From Sedimenticola sp. (GTDB taxonomy: Bacteria > Pseudomonadota > Gammaproteobacteria > Chromatiales > Chromatiaceae), in contig JALXAM010000075.1 of assembly GCA_026992075.1 (NCBI GenBank), forward strand, positions 1 to 32,475: a stretch of 32,475 nucleotides of DNA, written 5' to 3'. Positions within the stretch are counted from its first letter, which is position 1. Every line of letters begins with the position of its first letter. This document shows, one piece after another, positions 24,521 through 31,639 of the stretch. The translations under genes were made by a program, and so were the position numbers. The notes under the pieces were generated by a model, which worked only from the letters and a program-made list of their open reading frames with translations, searched no databases and was not told where the DNA came from.

Positions 24521-25076
24521 GGGGCGCAAAGATACTCGCTGGCAGGGCGGCGTACAAGTTACGCAGCATTGCAGACCATACCCATTCCGAGAAGCATTAT
24601 CGCAATGTCAGAATATTTTACAGTGCTGAACAACGGGTGCCTTGGGCTCCGGTGTTCATCCAATAATGGTCACTCGAAATCCATCTCTTCCTAATTACTG
24701 AATTTTTATAAGGAAATTCGTTCCTGGCCTGGCTGAGGGTATGGATCGATGGCGCTTTCTCACCGAAAAGACAGCAAATTCCCCTGCCCATTTTTTTTAC
24801 AACCATCGGTGCGACAAAACAGGAAACAACAAATATCTGTTCATATACAGCAACTTATAAAATACCTTCCAGTTGGTCCGTTTATTGCCTTCTTGGTCAA
24901 TGAGACTGTGATGATTTGCGAGGACAGGAACTCATTGCAAGAAGCGGGGCACTCTATTCAATAGGCCATGACAGGCCGCCATCGACCGGATCCTCCCTTC
25001 TGCTGAATTTCGCCCCCCAATCCTCATGGTGCTCCTGCGGGCGGATCTTTCCCTCAGCAAGAAAGGAGTGATCGAG
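24521..25076. other. Intergenic region between smc and the first PEP-CTERM gene
   Basis: These 556 bases are AT-rich compared with the flanking smc gene and show no reading frame with a credible start and family. There is a small hairpin AGGAA-ATTCG-TTCCT at 24711-24725. No clear promoter or RNA gene was recognised; the AAGGAG of the downstream gene is at its right end. Confidence 0.5.
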
Positions 25077-25781
25077 ATGAAAAGCCCCTCCAGACTTGAA
25101 TCCAGTGGAGCTGCGCACAAGGCGAGGCGCATGTTCCTCTTGACCGGCTTACTTTTCGCTGCGGCAGTGCCCCCCACCGCCCACGCGAACCTGATCCAAA
25201 ACGGCAGTTTCGAGCTTCCAGACAGGGACACCACCCAGGTTCGCGTGACCCCCACCGGGTGGCAGCTTCTGGGCAATGGAAATGCGGTCGACATCATCCA
25301 CGCGGGCTACTACGGCGCCTTTGCCTCCGACGGCGTCCAGTTCGTCGATCTGATCGGCGGTGGAGTCTTCCCAAGCGGCCTCAAACAATCCGTCGATCTG
25401 CTGGCCGGCGTCACCTATCACCTAATGTTCGACTACAACGGGGCAACTTATCTCGATGGCTCCCATACAGTAGACCGAATGCTCGAATATGCGCTCGGTT
25501 CCCTCGTCAGTGGGTCGATAAACGTGGACGATCTCAATGCGTTTGCGTGGAATAACCATCCCACTACACCCTGGCAGACCAAATCGGTGATTTTCACCGC
25601 TCCTTCCAGCGGTACCTACGAACTTGTCTTTTCGACACCAGATGGAAGCCATGGCTCCCCTTATGTGGACAACGTCCGCCTGGAAGAAGTGGCCAGGGTG
25701 CCGGAGCCCTTTGCAACCACGCTCCTGGGGTTGGGGATCGCCGGCCTTGGGCTGAGGGGATTCTCCGGAAGGCGGCGGTAA
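25077..25781 (+). CDS. PEP-CTERM sorting-domain surface protein (DUF642-like)
   Basis: The 234-residue protein has an N-terminal signal peptide (LLTGLLFAAAVPPTAHA, cleavage near residue 37). A beta-rich body follows, starting NLIQNGSFELP and containing GWQLLGNGNAVDIIH and VDLIGG, which resembles the DUF642 / galactose-binding-like group. The C-terminus VPEPFATTLLGLGIAGLG...RRR is a standard PEP-CTERM signal: PEP, membrane helix, Arg cluster. The protein should be exported and processed by an exosortase, typically with exopolysaccharide. ATG 25077 has AAGGAG eight bases upstream. No exosortase gene lies in this window. Confidence 0.9.
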   Translation: MKSPSRLESSGAAHKARRMFLLTGLLFAAAVPPTAHANLIQNGSFELPDRDTTQVRVTPTGWQLLGNGNAVDIIHAGYYGAFASDGVQFVDLIGGGVFPSGLKQSVDLLAGVTYHLMFDYNGATYLDGSHTVDRMLEYALGSLVSGSINVDDLNAFAWNNHPTTPWQTKSVIFTAPSSGTYELVFSTPDGSHGSPYVDNVRLEEVARVPEPFATTLLGLGIAGLGLRGFSGRRR

Positions 25782-25942
25782 AGAAATGCTATCGAGAAAT
25801 CCAAAGACAAGGGAGACGGTTGAGCGACCTTAAACAGTTTGGTTAGCCAACTAGCATACGTTGAAAACTGGACATCTCCGTCATAGGTAATTCTTTAGAA
25901 TTGCCTCCACATTCACACTCGAAAACATTAGGGAGAGAAGTC

Positions 25943-26662
25943 ATGAAAAAACTCATAGTTTCAAGCATCCTATGCCTTACGACAACGCTGTCTTATGCCG
26001 ACACCATTCAGATCAAGGTGGAGGCGGATATCAGTATTTATGAAGCTTCTCCCGATGCCACTGGTGAATGGGGATGGTATCTATATACCGGCAATTATTT
26101 TGCTGATGAAGAGTATTACTCTCTATTCAAATTCAATCTAACGGGTTTAACAAGCCAGCTGAATCCAGGGGATGTACTCAACATCAACAGCCTGACTTTC
26201 AATAGTTTTCAAAACTATAACAACAGCAATGCTGCGAACGTAAATGGTAATCTTTACCTTGGCACTTATGACAACTGGATACCAGGCACAACCACTTGGA
26301 ACACTTACATCTCGAAGGTAGGCCAATTTCTCACCTCAACACAACTTACTCCGGGAAACAAATGGGTATCCTGGGATCTGACAGGAAAGCTATTACCAAG
26401 TGAGTTTATATCCGACAATTTGGTTACGCTGGTGCTTGACACAGATACAACAGGCTCAGCAGGCTGGTATGATTTTGCGAGCAGAGAATATTCGAACCTA
26501 TATCATCATAGCGATGACTACTACTCGTACCTTGACATTGACTACACAATCCAGCAAGGCGGCATCACGCCCGTCCCGGAACCTTCCACCATCATTCTCC
26601 TGAGCATAGGTGTCATTGGGATGGGTGGTTACGGTCGGAAATGGTTGAACGCGAAGGGTTGA
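25943..26662 (+). CDS. PEP-CTERM sorting-domain surface protein (DNRLRE-like)
   Basis: The 239-residue protein has a signal peptide (MKKLIVSSILCLTTTLSYA) and a C-terminal PEP-CTERM signal (VPEPSTIILLSIGVIGMGGYGRK). The body (YYSLFKFNLTGLTSQLNPGDVLNINSLTF, GTTTWNTYI) resembles DNRLRE-type beta-sandwich domains seen in surface proteins. The gene is distinctly low in GC and rich in Asn/Tyr, unlike nearly everything else in the window, which suggests acquisition. ATG 25943 has GGGAG upstream. It follows the first PEP-CTERM gene after 161 bases that hold no other gene. Confidence 0.9.
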   Translation: MKKLIVSSILCLTTTLSYADTIQIKVEADISIYEASPDATGEWGWYLYTGNYFADEEYYSLFKFNLTGLTSQLNPGDVLNINSLTFNSFQNYNNSNAANVNGNLYLGTYDNWIPGTTTWNTYISKVGQFLTSTQLTPGNKWVSWDLTGKLLPSEFISDNLVTLVLDTDTTGSAGWYDFASREYSNLYHHSDDYYSYLDIDYTIQQGGITPVPEPSTIILLSIGVIGMGGYGRKWLNAKG

Positions 26663-27214
26663 ATGTTCCGTCTCGTGTGATTGTATTCCAAAGCAAGGAG
26701 CCATCCTTTCTTCTAGGCCAGAGAGACCCCGGGGCCCCAGGCCGCAAATGAAGCCAGGCACCTTGTTGCGGGATACCAGGACCAGGACAGAGAAGTCCTG
26801 CCACGAGTAATGAAGACAACCAGAAACCGCGTTTTTGGAGGACGCCGCTTCGAAAAATCCCAAGGAAGGGATTTTTCAAAGCGGCCTTGAGAATGGAACC
26901 TCAAGTCCGCCGGTAATGTGTCGCCCAGAATGCGCAAAGAATGAATTCCCTAGAGCGGCAGTGGGTGGTGGGAGTGGAGCGTGGTCAGATCTTGAGTTTT
27001 GCATTGTGTGACGCCACACTCGCCGACCCGCCACACGCCACTGACAGGGTTCTAAGCTTGGCAGTCATGCAAAGCGCAAGAACTGCCTCCCCTTTCTGCT
27101 TACTACCTACGATGCAAAAGGCAAGACATGACCCTTTGGTTTGGTGGAGCATGCAGAGCATGATGCCCGCTGGCGACAAGCGTTTTTCTGAGCGCTGCTG
27201 GGCCTGCCAGGTGC
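26663..27214. other. Intergenic region after the PEP-CTERM genes
   Basis: These 552 bases hold no frame I can defend as a gene. The one clear structure is the hairpin at 26845-26884. The right end is the 3' flank of the convergent CcdA-like gene. Confidence 0.5.
26845..26884. repeat. Strong hairpin between the PEP-CTERM genes and the CcdA-like gene
   Basis: CCGCTTCGAAAAATCCC (26845-26861) pairs with GGGATTTTTCAAAGCGG (26868-26884) at 16 of 17 positions around AAGGAA. It lies between converging units and could end transcription from either side, although no separate T-run follows. Confidence 0.6.
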
Positions 27215-28540
27215 TCAGCTCCCCAGCCAGCGGGTGTAATCGATCCAGAAGGTGTATTCATTGAGCAGGTAAAGCCCGGTCAAGATCAACACCACGCCCC
27301 CGAACACTTCGAACAGGCGCTGATAACGCATCATCACCTTGAGTGACTCCAGCCAGGACATCGCCCAGGCACCGACCAGGATCGGCAGGCTGCGGCCCAG
27401 GGCGAAGCTGAACAACAGGGCCGCCCCGTACCAGGGTGACTGCAGGCTGGCGCTGGCCGCCAGGGCCACCATCAGGGCCGGTGCGCAAAAAGGGCAGACC
27501 GCCACGCTGAACGGAAATCCCAGCAGGAAGGCCCCCGCCGCGCCCGTCACCGGCTTGGCGCGCAGCCGGAACCAGGGAAGGGAGAGCCGCAGCCATCCCG
27601 CCCAGATCACCCCGAGCAGGATCAGCAAGGGGCCAAGTACAAGGCCCCATTGCCGGCCGAGAAGACCCTGCGCCCATTGCCCTCCCAGACCCGCTGCCAC
27701 GCCGAGCACCACGTGGGTCAGGATCATCCCGGCGATGAAGGCCAGCGCCAATCGGTGGGCGCGCTCGGGCTCGCGTTCCCGCGTCACGTAAGCCAGCACC
27801 ATGGGGATGGCGGCAAAGGCCACGGGGTTGAAACTGAACACCAGGCCGGCAAGAAAACTCACCAACAGCCCGACGAGATCCGCCTGCGAGAACGCCTGGG
27901 CCAGGCCATGTCTCCCAAGATCGAGTTCCGGCAACCACAATCCCAGGGCCAGGGAAAAGAGCAAGGTGGCGGTGACATAGGGCGCCGCCCGCGCACTGCG
28001 CGAGAACAGGTCACGGGTTGCCGGCGTCAGCCCTTCGCGGGTTGCCAGCGCCATGGGCAGGCTGAACAAACCGGAAAACACCGTCGCCGCCAGCGCAGCG
28101 GCAGCCAGCGAACCGCTCTGCTGCACGGCCACCCCCACCACCAGCAGCAGGGGGATGACGCAGGCCGGGATGATCAGCCCCAGTTCCACCGCCCGCCCCA
28201 GGCGGTGCCCGCCCGGAATCAGTCGTGCAAATTGGAGATGGGGTACCGGCAGTACGATGCGTCGTGAGATCAGGTAGACGCTGCCGATCACCACCAGGCC
28301 GATGCTGCGGGCGGACGGGCTCAGCGGGACCGGCGCGAACAGCAACACGGGAACCCCGAACAGGAAAAGCAACAGCAGGGTCCGGACGAGCCATACGGTG
28401 AGCAGGCCCTGACAACAGGCGCCCCGGGGCCTGCGATGCGCATATTCGGCGAACAGGCCGTGGGTGGCGATGGTGCAGGGTTCGAAGAAGGCCAGCAACC
28501 CCAGGGTACCTGCCAGCATTAGGAGGGAGAACTCGATCAT
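27215..28540 (-). CDS. Long CcdA/DsbD-like transmembrane thiol-redox protein
   Basis: The 441-residue protein is almost entirely membrane helices, probably 11-12. It carries several cysteine/proline motifs of the CcdA/DsbD transmembrane family: FFEPCTIATHG (Cys22), IPACVIPLL, FNPVAFAAIP (Cys replaced) and AVCPFCAPAL. CcdA alone is about 240 residues, so this looks like a duplicated or extended form. Such proteins pass electrons from cytoplasmic thioredoxin across the membrane. ATG 28540 overlaps the stop of the thioredoxin-like gene (ATGA), so the two are co-translated and very likely partners. The operon has a MerR-type promoter. Confidence 0.85.
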   Translation of the reverse strand: MIEFSLLMLAGTLGLLAFFEPCTIATHGLFAEYAHRRPRGACCQGLLTVWLVRTLLLLFLFGVPVLLFAPVPLSPSARSIGLVVIGSVYLISRRIVLPVPHLQFARLIPGGHRLGRAVELGLIIPACVIPLLLVVGVAVQQSGSLAAAALAATVFSGLFSLPMALATREGLTPATRDLFSRSARAAPYVTATLLFSLALGLWLPELDLGRHGLAQAFSQADLVGLLVSFLAGLVFSFNPVAFAAIPMVLAYVTREREPERAHRLALAFIAGMILTHVVLGVAAGLGGQWAQGLLGRQWGLVLGPLLILLGVIWAGWLRLSLPWFRLRAKPVTGAAGAFLLGFPFSVAVCPFCAPALMVALAASASLQSPWYGAALLFSFALGRSLPILVGAWAMSWLESLKVMMRYQRLFEVFGGVVLILTGLYLLNEYTFWIDYTRWLGS

Positions 28541-28809
28541 GACGGCGGCCTCTTCAACCGGTTCTCGACGGCCTCGCGCAGGGCCTTTTCGGAGGGGGTT
28601 CCGGTGAACACCAGCTCGCCGTTTATGGCGATGGCCGGGGTGGACAACACACCCAGTTCCACCGCGCGCTCCATGTCGTCCAGCACATCCACTTCCCGCC
28701 ACTGCACCTGGTCCGTCCCGAAAGCCTCCGCCACGGCGCGAAGCCGCTCCCTGGCCTGGCTGCACTTGCCACAGGCCGGCGCACTGAAAACCTCGATTTC
28801 GACCTTCAT
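28537..28809 (-). CDS. Small thioredoxin-like protein
   Basis: The 90-residue protein has one thioredoxin domain with active site PACGKC (Cys13 and Cys16), cis-proline in LSTPAIAINGE and LVFTGTPS near the end. The short length and absence of a signal peptide fit the small MTH895-like thioredoxins that act in the cytoplasm. It starts 63 bases below the -10 of the MerR-type promoter, and its stop overlaps the start of the CcdA-like gene. It probably donates electrons to, or takes them from, that membrane partner. Confidence 0.88.
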   Translation of the reverse strand: MKVEIEVFSAPACGKCSQARERLRAVAEAFGTDQVQWREVDVLDDMERAVELGVLSTPAIAINGELVFTGTPSEKALREAVENRLKRPPS

Positions 28810-28871
28810 CGGAAATGTATCCTCGCACTCGACAAGAGCTGCCGCTGCGCCCTCGGTCTCTCATGAACCCG

Positions 28872-28902
28872 AGTCTAGGATCTGGAGTTGACTCCAGGTC
28901 AA
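28872..28902 (-). promoter_or_regulatory. MerR-family-type promoter of the thioredoxin/CcdA operon
   Basis: On the minus strand TTGACC (28897-28902) and TAGACT (28872-28877) are separated by 19 bases. That spacer contains the palindrome CTGGAGT-CA-ACTCCAG (28882-28897 including one -35 base). The long spacer with a dyad between -35 and -10 is the hallmark of promoters untwisted by MerR-family activators (metal or redox sensors). No merR-type gene is in the window. Confidence 0.8.
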
Positions 28903-28965
28903 GGGTGGCAGAAGTGAAACGCCCGCTCACGCCGCCGTCACCCCACTGAATCGGACCCCATGCGC

Positions 28966-28971
28966 TATAAT
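28966..28971 (+). promoter_or_regulatory. Candidate -10 element of queF
   Basis: A perfect TATAAT lies 33 bases upstream of the queF ATG. No good -35 is found 16-18 bases before it. Confidence 0.45.
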
Positions 28972-29003
28972 GCCGCGCCCGAATTCGACGAGATGACACC
29001 GAA

Positions 29004-29393
29004 ATGCCCAGCCAGCCGAGCAAGGAACTGGAGACCTTCGAGAATCCCGAGCCGGGGCGGGACTACGCCATCCGCATCCGGGTGCCGGAATTCACCTGTC
29101 TCTGCCCCAAGACCGGCCAGCCCGACTTCGCCACCCTGCACATCGAGTACGTGCCGGACCGGCTCTGCGTGGAGTTGAAGTCGCTCAAGCTCTACGTCTG
29201 GTCCTTCCGCGATGAGGGCGCCTTCCACGAGGCGGTGACCAACCGCATCCTCGACGACCTGGTGCGGGCGGTGCAGCCGCGCTTCATGCGGCTGAGGGCG
29301 GAGTTCAACGTGCGTGGCGGGATCTACACCACGGTGGTGGCGGAGCACCGCAAGGAGGGGTGGCAGGCGCCGGAGGTGGTGACGCTGCCTTGA
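29004..29393 (+). CDS. queF: NADPH-dependent 7-cyano-7-deazaguanine reductase QueF (type I)
   Basis: QueF reduces preQ0 to preQ1 in queuosine synthesis. The 129-residue unimodular form has the nucleophile Cys34 in [18 protein letters not shown], the catalytic Asp41, and the QueF motif [20 protein letters not shown]. It is shorter than the B. subtilis enzyme (about 165 residues) because of a shorter N-terminus. The ATG has only a weak ribosome site but gives the usual start. FolE2, which feeds the same pathway, is at 5980. The gene ends convergent to the SbcC-like gene. Confidence 0.96.
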   Translation: MPSQPSKELETFENPEPGRDYAIRIRVPEFTCLCPKTGQPDFATLHIEYVPDRLCVELKSLKLYVWSFRDEGAFHEAVTNRILDDLVRAVQPRFMRLRAEFNVRGGIYTTVVAEHRKEGWQAPEVVTLP

Positions 29394-29401
29394 GGCTCTG
29401 A

Positions 29402-29430
29402 CCCTCTCCCCCTTCCAGGAGAGAGGGGGG
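29402..29430. repeat. CCCTCTCCC-type hairpin after queF
   Basis: CCCTCTCCCCC pairs imperfectly with GGAGAGAGGGGGG around TTCCA. It resembles the three hairpins between the permease genes at 15366-15508 and may be a fourth member of that repeat family, or the queF terminator. Confidence 0.55.
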
Positions 29431-29465
29431 CGTGGGGGACACCAAAGCACGTCGTGATCGGGGGG

Positions 29466-29528
29466 CGGGCTGAAGCCCGACCTGCTGCCCCTGAGACGAT
29501 GGGCACGGCCTGACGGCCTTTGCCCATC
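29466..29528. terminator. Two hairpins between converging queF and the SbcC-like gene
   Basis: CGGGCT-GA-AGCCCG is a perfect small palindrome at 29466-29479. A larger hairpin follows: GATGGGCACGGCC (29498-29510) with GGCCTTTGCCCATC (29515-29528), one bulge, ending at the stop codon of the minus-strand gene. A bidirectional terminator is the simplest reading, from position and structure. Confidence 0.5.
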
Positions 29529-31417
29529 TACGGTTGTGGTTCGGCTTCGGTTAGGTCGGGCATCTCCTCGTGGGGGGACGCGGGAGGCACCTCCTTCAGG
29601 GAATCCAGGTCGCGGCTGCAGCGGATCGCCATGGCGAACTCCAGATCGGTTCCCTCGGGATAGGACTGGGCCACGATCCAGATCTGGGTGAGCTGCTCGC
29701 TCAGGCCCGACAGCGCTTTCAGCGCGTAGCGGGTGCGTTCTTCATCGAAGAAGGCAAAGGGCTCGTCGAGAAAGGCGAACTGCGCTCCCTTCACCTTCCG
29801 GTTGAGCAGCTTCTGGCTCAGTGCCAGGCGCAGGGCGAGCATGATCTGGCGCTGGGTGCCGCTGGAGACCTCGTCCAGGTCCATGAAGTCGTGTTTGTCG
29901 CTGGAGAAAACCTTCACCGTGAGATCAGGGTCGATGCGCAAGTGCTCGTAGCGCCCCTGGGTGAAGACCGGCAGGGTACGCGCCACCATCTCCCGGATCT
30001 CCTTGTTGAACTCGTTGGAGAAATCGGCCGCCGCCCCCTCCAGCAGTTCGATGGCCTTGCGCCGCTTTTCCTGGCTGGCGCGGATCTCGGCCTCCTTGCG
30101 CTCCAGCCCGTCGATCACCTCGCTCAGGCGGGCCATCTGCTGGACCCGCTCCAGCTCCTGGTCGATCTGCTGCCCCAGCTCCTCCAGGCGGGCCTCCTTG
30201 CGGGCCACCTGGTGTTCGAGCCAGGCCAGCTCTGCCTCCACCAGCTCCCGCACCTCTTCGGGATCCGCCTCCACGGCCTCGATGCGGGGCAGCAGCCGCG
30301 CATAACGCGCTTCATCCGGTCGCGGCGGCTCATCTCCCGCCTGCCCTTCCGGCTCCGCCAGGGGGGTGATGGCTCGGGCCGCCTCCAAAGCCTCGGCCAG
30401 CGCGCCCGCCTCGGCCTGCAGCTCCCGCGCCCTACGGTTGTGCGCCCCCACCCGGGCCCAGAAGAAGAGGGTGAAGAAGGCGAACACCAGGGCGGCGATG
30501 CCGATGCCCGGAATCCACTCCGGTCGCCATCCGGGCAGCTGCTGTTGCAGCAGTTGCTGCAGCTGCTGCGCCTGGGGCAGGTCACCGGCCTGGGTGAGCA
30601 GCCCCCAGGCTCCGCCGGCCACCAGCGCCAGGACGAAGGAGAGAAACCGCCAGAAGCGGCTCCGACCCCGCTTTCCCCGCGCCTTCCGCAGGCGGGGATA
30701 GTCCCGCTCATAACTGTCCAGCGCCTCGCGCAGGCGGATGACCCGGGAACGGTTGGCTCCCACCTCCGCCTCCAGCGCGTTCTTGTTGTCCTCCAGGGTG
30801 ACCAGCAATCCTTCCTGGAAGTCGAGCTCCTCCTGCTCCTGGCGCAACGCCTCCACCTCGGCGTCGATGTCGGCCAGCATCTCGTCGAACTTGGCGATCT
30901 CCTCCTGGAAATCCTCCACCACCTGCTCCAGGGGAGCCACGCCGGCCATGGTCTTCACCGCGACACTGTGGGGGTGGGGCGAGGTGATCTCGCGCTGGGC
31001 CAGGTAGAAGGACTCGATGAACTCGTCGAAATCGTAGCCGAGGATCTCGGTGAGCCGTTCCCCCACCGCAGTGACGCCACGGGCCAGCGTCTCCTCCGGC
31101 CGCTCCACTAGGCTCAGGCGCGCCCCGTGGTTGCCGTCCCGGTCGAGAAAACGCCCCAGCTGGTAGCGGACCCCGTCCACCGTGAACTCCAGTATCACCG
31201 AGCAGCGGTTCTCGCCCCAGCGCAGCACCTTCAGTATCTGGTCATGGTCCAGGGAAAAGGTGCGTCCGAACAGCGCGAAGCAGATGGTTTCGCCGATGGT
31301 GCTCTTGCCCGACTCGTTCTCGCCGCTGATGGCGATGATGCCCTTCTCCGGCACGCGCTCCAGGTCCAGCGATTCGTACTTGAGAACGTTCTTTGCGTGA
31401 ACGCTGTCGATGATCAT
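29528..31417 (-). CDS. Rad50/SbcC-like ATPase with two membrane helices inside the coiled coil (YhaN-like)
   Basis: The 629-residue protein has the N-terminal Rad50 half with Walker A SGENESGKST (31-40). Coiled coil covers about 160-250 and again about 325-470. The C-terminal half has ABC signature DEVSSGTQRQIMLALRLALS and Walker B AQFAFLDEPFAFFDEER. Between the coils lie a basic patch (KARGKRGRSR), a membrane helix at about 256-274, a short Gln-rich loop and a second membrane helix at about 303-323. No Zn-hook CxxC is present. Known SMC-like ATPases with such an insertion include B. subtilis YhaN. No SbcD/Mre11-type nuclease is next to it; the partners here are a 65-aa protein (stop/start overlap ATGA) and an RNB ribonuclease upstream. 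Confidence 0.85.
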   Translation of the reverse strand: MIIDSVHAKNVLKYESLDLERVPEKGIIAISGENESGKSTIGETICFALFGRTFSLDHDQILKVLRWGENRCSVILEFTVDGVRYQLGRFLDRDGNHGARLSLVERPEETLARGVTAVGERLTEILGYDFDEFIESFYLAQREITSPHPHSVAVKTMAGVAPLEQVVEDFQEEIAKFDEMLADIDAEVEALRQEQEELDFQEGLLVTLEDNKNALEAEVGANRSRVIRLREALDSYERDYPRLRKARGKRGRSRFWRFLSFVLALVAGGAWGLLTQAGDLPQAQQLQQLLQQQLPGWRPEWIPGIGIAALVFAFFTLFFWARVGAHNRRARELQAEAGALAEALEAARAITPLAEPEGQAGDEPPRPDEARYARLLPRIEAVEADPEEVRELVEAELAWLEHQVARKEARLEELGQQIDQELERVQQMARLSEVIDGLERKEAEIRASQEKRRKAIELLEGAAADFSNEFNKEIREMVARTLPVFTQGRYEHLRIDPDLTVKVFSSDKHDFMDLDEVSSGTQRQIMLALRLALSQKLLNRKVKGAQFAFLDEPFAFFDEERTRYALKALSGLSEQLTQIWIVAQSYPEGTDLEFAMAIRCSRDLDSLKEVPPASPHEEMPDLTEAEPQP

Positions 31418-31611
31418 GCCAGCCCCTCCTCTTCCAGCGAGCGCAGGCGGGCCAAGGCCAGCTCCATGGCCTCGCGGTAGGCGGCTTCGTCGAAGTCCTC
31501 TTCCGAGTTGCGGCGCCGTTCGAACACCGCTTCGCAGTAGGCGGCGAAGGCGTCGGATACCGACTGCTGCCGGGCCGTGGGCAACGGCCTGATTTCGTTT
31601 TCAAGAGACAT
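31414..31611 (-). CDS. 65-aa helical protein between RNB and SbcC-like genes
   Basis: I do not recognise a family. The product (MSLENEIRPLP...) is acidic and helical, with Ala-rich segments (FAAYCEAVFERRR, YREAMELALARLRSLEEEG). ATG 31611 has GGAAGG upstream and follows the RNB stop by 28 bases. Its stop overlaps the ATPase start, so it is translationally coupled and probably a subunit or regulator of the ATPase. Confidence 0.75.
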   Translation of the reverse strand: MSLENEIRPLPTARQQSVSDAFAAYCEAVFERRRNSEEDFDEAAYREAMELALARLRSLEEEGLA

Positions 31612-31639
31612 CGGTCCTTCCTGCACGTGAATGAATGGG

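Noticed and set aside
24601-24964. Short frames in the smc-PEP-CTERM gap
   Set aside because: No ribosome sites, no family resemblance and composition like non-coding DNA.
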